From Gnetum montanum (taxonomy: Eukaryota; Streptophyta; Gnetopsida; Gnetales; Gnetaceae), in contig MNCI01010754.1 in NCBI GenBank assembly GCA_015680685.1, positions 289,117 to 353,116 of the forward strand: a DNA stretch of 64,000 nucleotides, read 5' to 3'. Positions 59,258 through 64,000 of the stretch are shown piece by piece. Below the pieces are notes generated by a model that made no database searches, was not told where the DNA came from, and was given only the letters and a program-made list of their open reading frames with translations. A program made the position numbers and the translations under genes. Position 1 is the first letter of the stretch. Every line of letters begins with the position of its first letter.

Positions 59258-59930
59258 GAAGGCTTTATGTCTTTCCGGATTCTAGACGAACCGTCAAGGC
59301 AACTGATCTATACCACATAAAGTGTAAACAACCACGAAAGGGTGTCATGTTTACGCCAGTGCACGATGAGGTATAGAGCATGTACAAGACTACCGTAAGA
59401 CATGCAAGCTAACTAGTGATCGAAGGCTTTGTATCTCATAGGATCCCAGAGGGACCATCGAAGTGACTGCTCTATACCACGCGAGATGAAGTATAGAATG
59501 CATGTAAGACTACCATAATACAAGCTAGTTAACTAGTGACCAAGAAGGCTTTATGTCTCGTAGGGTTCCAGAGGAACTGTTGAGGTGGCCGCTCTGTACC
59601 ACACAAGATGGGGTATAGAATGCATGCAAGACTACCATAAGATAGGCAAGCTAACTAGTGATCGAAGGCTTTACATCTCGCAAGATCCCCAAAAGATCAT
59701 TGAAGAGACCGCTCTGTACCACACAAGATGAGTACAGAATGCATGCAAGACTACCATAAGATGAGCTAGTTAGCCGGTGATTGAAGGCCTTGTGCTTTGT
59801 AGGGCTCCCGAGGAACCGTCGAGGTGATTGATCTACACTGCACAAAGCACAAACAACTACCAAAGGGTGTCACGTCTACACATATACATATCAAGGTGCA
59901 GAAGGCTCACAGAACTACCGTGACATGTGG
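59258..59930. repeat. Leader tandem array, five units of about 120 bp
   Basis: Units start at 'ggcttta(t/c)-tct' near 59261, 59424, 59547, 59667 and 59786. Shared words are 'gctctgtaccacacaagatg', 'gaatgcatgcaagactacc' and 'aagctaactagtgatc'. The array lies between primer site and gag, that is in the 5' untranslated leader of element D. Confidence 0.8.
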
Positions 59931-59944
59931 AAAAGGCACCAAAA

Positions 59945-59967
59945 GGCCCTCCTTCTAGTGCTAGAAA
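59945..59967 (-). other. Primer-binding region of element D
   Basis: Directly after the 5' LTR end (minus sense) reads TCTAGCACTAGAAGGAGGG. The word CTAGAAGGAGGGCC resembles primer regions I recall from Tat elements, with a TGGC start here decayed to TAGC. The tRNA identity is not settled. Confidence 0.5.
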
Positions 59968-59969
59968 AT

Positions 59970-61554
59970 TGTAGCAATTGAAAACGTCAACAGCTGGAAA
60001 ACACCGAGGGGTCGATTGGCACAACAATTTCGACCCCATACCTGTGGGAGGGCTATGCTAAGTGTGTGCGGACGAATGGTCTGGTCAATCAGACGAGGAC
60101 TTAATCAGCATCTATATAGCCTTTTGCAACATATGGTTTTGAAAATGGATATGAAGACTTGAAGTAATACTTGAAAGTTAATAAAGTAGAAAAAGTAATG
60201 CAAAACGCAACAATAAGTAGGAAACAAGGTAAAATACAGTTAGAAAAATGCACCATTCTGAAGCTACAAGCTTGCTCTATCAAGGTGGATACAGTTGGTT
60301 TCACAACATGGCAGAGTGCAAAGATCCTGAGAGTAACCAAGATGTGTAGAAAAAAATAGGTTGTGCACTTGGGCGCCTCCTTGGGTGCTGACAATGCGAG
60401 AATTCTACCAAGGTGGTAGAAAGGGAGATAGAACAAAATGCCAGCTAAAGATGCTAACTATTTGCAGTGTTAAATAGAAAGCTTACAATGCTCAGTGCTC
60501 AATATTATGATGCTTACTTTTATTGAACCTCTAGAGATAGTCCAACCCTTTGAGTGCTGCTCATCAGGGTATTTATAGGGCTAAAGGGCACATGAAAGGG
60601 ACAGTTTGGATGCCTTGTGCCCTAGGCCCACGTTGACTTGTTGGTGCCACACGTGCCATGTATGACCATTGGACCTACAAGATCATTGTAATGCGAGCCT
60701 ATTATGTCATAACTATGAACTTTCCATGCTATAATTATGCTATCAGCATTTGGAGACGTGTGCCAACGGTCCAATTAGGTGAAGTGCATTGATGTCACAC
60801 AACCACCTGCATGCCATGTTGTGCTTTATAGCATAGCATGCTTGGCATAGCATAGCACCCTGTTGTGTATTCCACTACATGTGTGTTGCATGCTTGCCAC
60901 GCTATGCTATGCTACGTAGTGTAGTGTAGCATAGCGACTAGCCTTAGTTGCGAAAACTTTGTCGATTTGCAAACTTTGCTTCTATGAGACTTGCAAACTT
61001 GCTGATTCCACCCTTTGAGCTGCCTTCTATCTCTTCCATAGGATTTCTACACCTCGCTACGCCATGTAGCTCAGCGTATCATAGTAGCAAACATGGTCCG
61101 TTGCTTCCTAATGGAAAGGGACATTGTTGAAGGACTTGAAATTATGTGTGGGAACTGGCTGTTAAGTTGTTGCCATGCTATGCTATGTCACGTGGTGTAG
61201 GATAGTGTAGCACTCCATTCTGCAATCATCTTCTGAAGCTTGCTATGCTACATAGCGAGGCATAGCGTAGCTTAGCAGACTTCATGACTTAGAAAACTTG
61301 TCGAACTATTTTGTGCATCCAGAATGCTATTGCCAACTCTGCGCATCGTTTCAGAGCAGGCTCTCAGCTAGGTAGGCTACTTAGGTGGGCAGGCAGGATG
61401 ATGTGTAGAGCCTTTTTTCACCTAAAGTAGAAAATTTACAAAACTAGCCGGCCTGAACTCAGAACATTCTCCTCCTAAAGAATTGTCGTGGTGCTTACGC
61501 AAATTGCAAGGCTTGGTGAAGCAAGAATGACTTTGAATTTTTTGGGGTGTTTCA
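59970..61554 (-). repeat. 5' LTR of element D
   Basis: Pairs with 43159-44740. TATA box at 60570-60577 (minus). CGTAGC/GCTACG-rich U3 at about 60820-61280. The right end TTTCA is followed by the GTGAA duplication. Confidence 0.88.
60570..60577 (-). promoter_or_regulatory. TATA box of element D LTR (right LTR, drives the element)
   Basis: TATAAATA on the minus strand, upstream of gag-pol in the transcriptional sense of the element. Confidence 0.65.
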
Positions 61555-61559
61555 GTGAA
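61555..61559. repeat. Target site duplication of element D, right copy (GTGAA)
   Basis: Matches 43154-43158. Confidence 0.85.
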
Positions 61560-63485
61560 GGTCATGGATTTCTACCAAGATGATTGTATAAGCCCTACAA
61601 TTTCTCAAATAACATTATCTATGGACATGCCTATACGAAACTTCACCAAATACAATGGTGAAGGCAATCCCACCACACATTTCGTCACCTTCTAGCCTAA
61701 GTTCCTTTTTTGACAAGGTTTTTCACATACAATATTATGCATTTTCCTTATGTCCCTCAAGGAAAAAACCTTAGCTTAGTATTGAATCTTTCTTAGAGGC
61801 TCCATCTCTTTTGTTGAGGACTTAATAAATTAATTTTTCAACCACTTCAGATACAACTTGATGCTAGATACCACATTAGAAGAACTTATGAAGGTGAGGC
61901 ACAGGCCACTTGAGCTAGTCCAAAGGTTCATTTAGAGATAGAATTCAATGCTCGATGAGATTCTTAAGCCTATATATGAAACCCACCTCTTGGATATCTT
62001 CAAGGGAGTTATAAGTAACTTCATCAAGTCAAATCTCTACTACTTAGAGCCCTGATCAATTAGCCAAGCCTTGTCACAAACTAAAACCATCAAGGAAGTG
62101 GTTGAGGCCAGCAATGATCTTACTTATGTAGCTTATAAAAATCAACACACATTGAGGGATAGAGAGAAAACTAAGTAATAATAAATAACTATAGATGAAA
62201 TATCTAAGAATAAAAAAGAAGAAAAAAGATGAAGATTAGCATCATGCAACACATCTTCTAAATTATCTCAACCATCAACTTCCTATGATCCCAATCAATC
62301 AAGATCAAACTTTGAGCAAAAATATTAATCAAAGTACACCAGGTTACCTATGAAGCCCTTTGAGCTTCTAGAAAATTTTCTTAGAAACAATTGTATTCAA
62401 CATAAGCAACTATCTAAGAAAGCTTGTAAGAGTTAAAATCATCTTTGTGACATAGCTAGAGATCAAATGATAGTGACCAAAGATGATGTTAAGCTACAAA
62501 AGTACTTCAGACTTGATATGTTTTATCATTATCATGAAATGACTAATCATGATACTAATTTTTTTCTAGCATTAAAAAATGATATCTAGAAGATGATCAA
62601 CCATAGAAAGCTAATTTTGAACAAGCCCAAGTCTCCAAACATTAACAACAACTCTTCCACCTTAGCCTCATTCCCAAAAATCAATAGGAAATCATTTATC
62701 AGAATACCACCAACTAGTACCCCATACTAAATCATGAAGCCTAAAATACCATTTATCATATGTGTACCACCACCTCTAGCGTCTAAGAAGTCTTTTATCA
62801 TACATGTGCCACTGTCAAAGACATCAACTTGATAACCCTGACCACAAGTTACCAATCCTCTTAAGGTTAGGGAGCCATTTGTTATTAGGGTCCCTCCACC
62901 TTCAACAAGAAAACCCATAACAAATTGTAACCAAAGATTACCTATTATGGTAAAAAACTCAATGATTAAGAAGGAATCATCACCACAATGATGAGAAAAC
63001 AACCTATCATCAAACCAATGACTAAGCCCAGTGAAGATAGGCAACAACCAAAGGTTTCAAAACAAGTTAACCCATATAAACCTACACCAAGATTAGCTAC
63101 ACCCATAAACAAGGAACTCAAGCAACATAAACCCAAACATAAGACAAAAATCCTAGGAATGATGGAGGCCATCAAGACTACGAAGTTGAAAAGATCACAT
63201 GCCAAGAAAAATAATTTCCTTATAGTGATGGAACAAGTCAAATAGTCACTCAAATAAAAGAACACATCACTAAACCTATACAACTTAGTGATGACCTCTC
63301 CTACTCATAGATATGCACTAGCTCAAGTATTAACTTCTATCCCTATAAGTAGATACATGCCTACAAACAAGAAGTCTATCCACTCTATCATTGAGCAAGC
63401 TTCATTTAGGGAAAATGGGCATATCAGAGGTAGAAAAAATTACCTTATTGTTCTATTAAAAATCCTATCACATGGCCTTTTTTAG
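61555..63485 (+). pseudogene. gag: Element E gag and linker, right part
   Basis: Resumes with 'VKVMDFYQDDCISPTISQ', then 'MPIRNFTKYNGEGNPTTHFV', 'FFNHFRYNLMLDTTLEELMK', 'LVQRFI' and 'LDIFKGVISNFIKSNLYYLE', each parallel to gag of element D. A long linker follows with a P-rich repeat ('KPFIIRVPPPS'-like units near 62690-62910). It ends with 'THRYALAQVLTSIPISRYMP' (63288 onwards), parallel to the segment of D just before protease. The element breaks off near 63485, before any protease. Confidence 0.65.
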
Positions 63486-63782
63486 TGAAATTTTTGGCCA
63501 TTTAAATATGTAAAATTAAAATGTATAGCCCACACATTGTAAATTTTATTTATGCTATCATGTGGAAGTCAAAATGGTTGAAAATGCTACCAAAAACTAG
63601 GATTTTGCTTCATAAGCTAAAAAAAAAATATTGCTCCATATGCTTTAACAATGTATGGAACAACATACAAAACTAGAATTCACTCATATGATATAAATTT
63701 AACAACAAAATCTTCACACGCTATTCCAACATATGGAGCAGTCTATGGGTATAAAAAACCAATTAAAAATACTCACACACTA
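63486..63782. other. Unassigned stretch between element E and repeat H
   Basis: AT-rich; words such as 'ccatatgctttaacaatgta' and 'aacatatggagcagtctatg' recur loosely. No gene seen. Confidence 0.3.
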
Positions 63783-64000
63783 TAGAAGGGTGTTTAGAAT
63801 TTTTTAGAAATTTGATAGAAATCTAGCAAAAATTAGCTAGAATTAAATTAGTGAAAAACCAACATGCATGGCTTGTTTAAGCCAAAATGATCAATGTTTG
63901 AAGGACTTTTTGGAATCTCTATAATTCTTTGAAGACTTAAAATATATTTTGAAGAGAAAGAGAATCTAAAAGTTCATAGCCATTTTCAAGAAGAAAATTT
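63783..64000 (+). repeat. Repeat H, second copy (cut by the window end)
   Basis: Aligns with 28736-28975 from its first base (TATAGAAGGGTGTT here, TGTAGAAGGGTGTT there) to the window edge. In the first copy a viral sequence follows about 180 bases further on; here the continuation is outside the window. Confidence 0.55.

Larger units (their letters stand above)
43159..61554 (-). mobile_element. Element D: 18.4-kb Tat-lineage Ty3 retrotransposon with an antisense passenger gene
   Basis: A complete element in minus orientation with LTRs 59970-61554 (5') and 43159-44740 (3'). Reading on the minus strand: primer site, five-unit leader repeat, gag, zinc-finger-like motif, protease, a 75-bp-unit repeat, an antisense gene (50262-54932, plus strand), a short tandem repeat, RT, RNase H, a second archaeal-like RNase H, integrase, a short tandem repeat, polypurine tract, 3' LTR. 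The second RNase H is the mark of the Tat branch (Ogre, Retand and relatives). The LTRs differ at many sites, and the integrase catalytic residues are changed, so it is an old, inactive copy. Confidence 0.85.

Noticed and set aside
59258-59930. CRISPR-like reading of the regular array
   Set aside because: Whole units are similar and there are no unique spacers between short identical repeats; the array lies in a plant retrotransposon leader.
1-64000. Host protein-coding or tRNA/rRNA genes
   Set aside because: All longer frames belong to retroelements or virus-derived sequence. I saw no tRNA cloverleaf boxes and no rRNA-like stretch, but a by-eye reading could miss a short exon or a small RNA gene.

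Overview
This window is repeat-dense plant nuclear DNA. It is AT-rich and contains no intact host gene that I can recognise. Almost everything interpretable is decayed LTR retrotransposon or endogenous pararetrovirus, nested in layers and full of in-frame stops and frameshifts. The plant origin rests on Ty3/gypsy families typical of plants: a Tat-type element with a second, archaeal-like RNase H, a chromovirus with a chromodomain, and an Athila-type tRNA-Asp primer site. It also rests on a caulimovirid-like reverse transcriptase. A very large-genome seed plant, perhaps a gymnosperm, fits best, but that is inference.

Layout. 300-9442: element A, a complete LTR element with 5-bp target duplications and a gag but no pol; it carries a second gene-like ORF2. 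9448-11109: repeat-poor flank. 11110-15605: element C, a Ty3 element with gag, protease and RT but no recognisable integrase. 15606-21045: AT-rich DNA without recognisable genes. 21046-28735: element B, a second copy of the A family on the minus strand, cut off at its gag. 28736-32935: a repeat (H) followed by an endogenous caulimovirid copy on +. 32936-34435: a third fragment of the A-family ORF2. 34871-37472: element F, a minus-strand chromovirus pol remnant. 37474-41480: a second caulimovirid copy, inverted relative to the first. 41481-43158 and 61555-63485: the two halves of element E, a Tat-like gag, split by element D. 43159-61554: element D, an 18.4-kb Tat-lineage element on the minus strand with paired LTRs and a GTGAA target duplication. 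63783-64000: a second copy of repeat H.

Two points stand out. Element D carries, antisense to its own gag-pol and between protease and RT, what looks like a complete Pol II gene: TATA box, start codon, about seven exons joined at GT/AG sites, stop and poly(A) signal. The A family carries a sense ORF2 preceded by its own promoter-like block (sharing a motif with the LTR U3) and a 5' leader intron whose splice sites are kept in copies A and B. The central parts of the two proteins look alike in layout (a domain resembling the 'putative plant transposon protein' family, then long charged helical regions). They may be the same kind of passenger gene carried by different retroelements.

All coordinates and homologies come from reading the sequence by eye. 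Family names rest on recalled motifs, and no search or alignment program was run.
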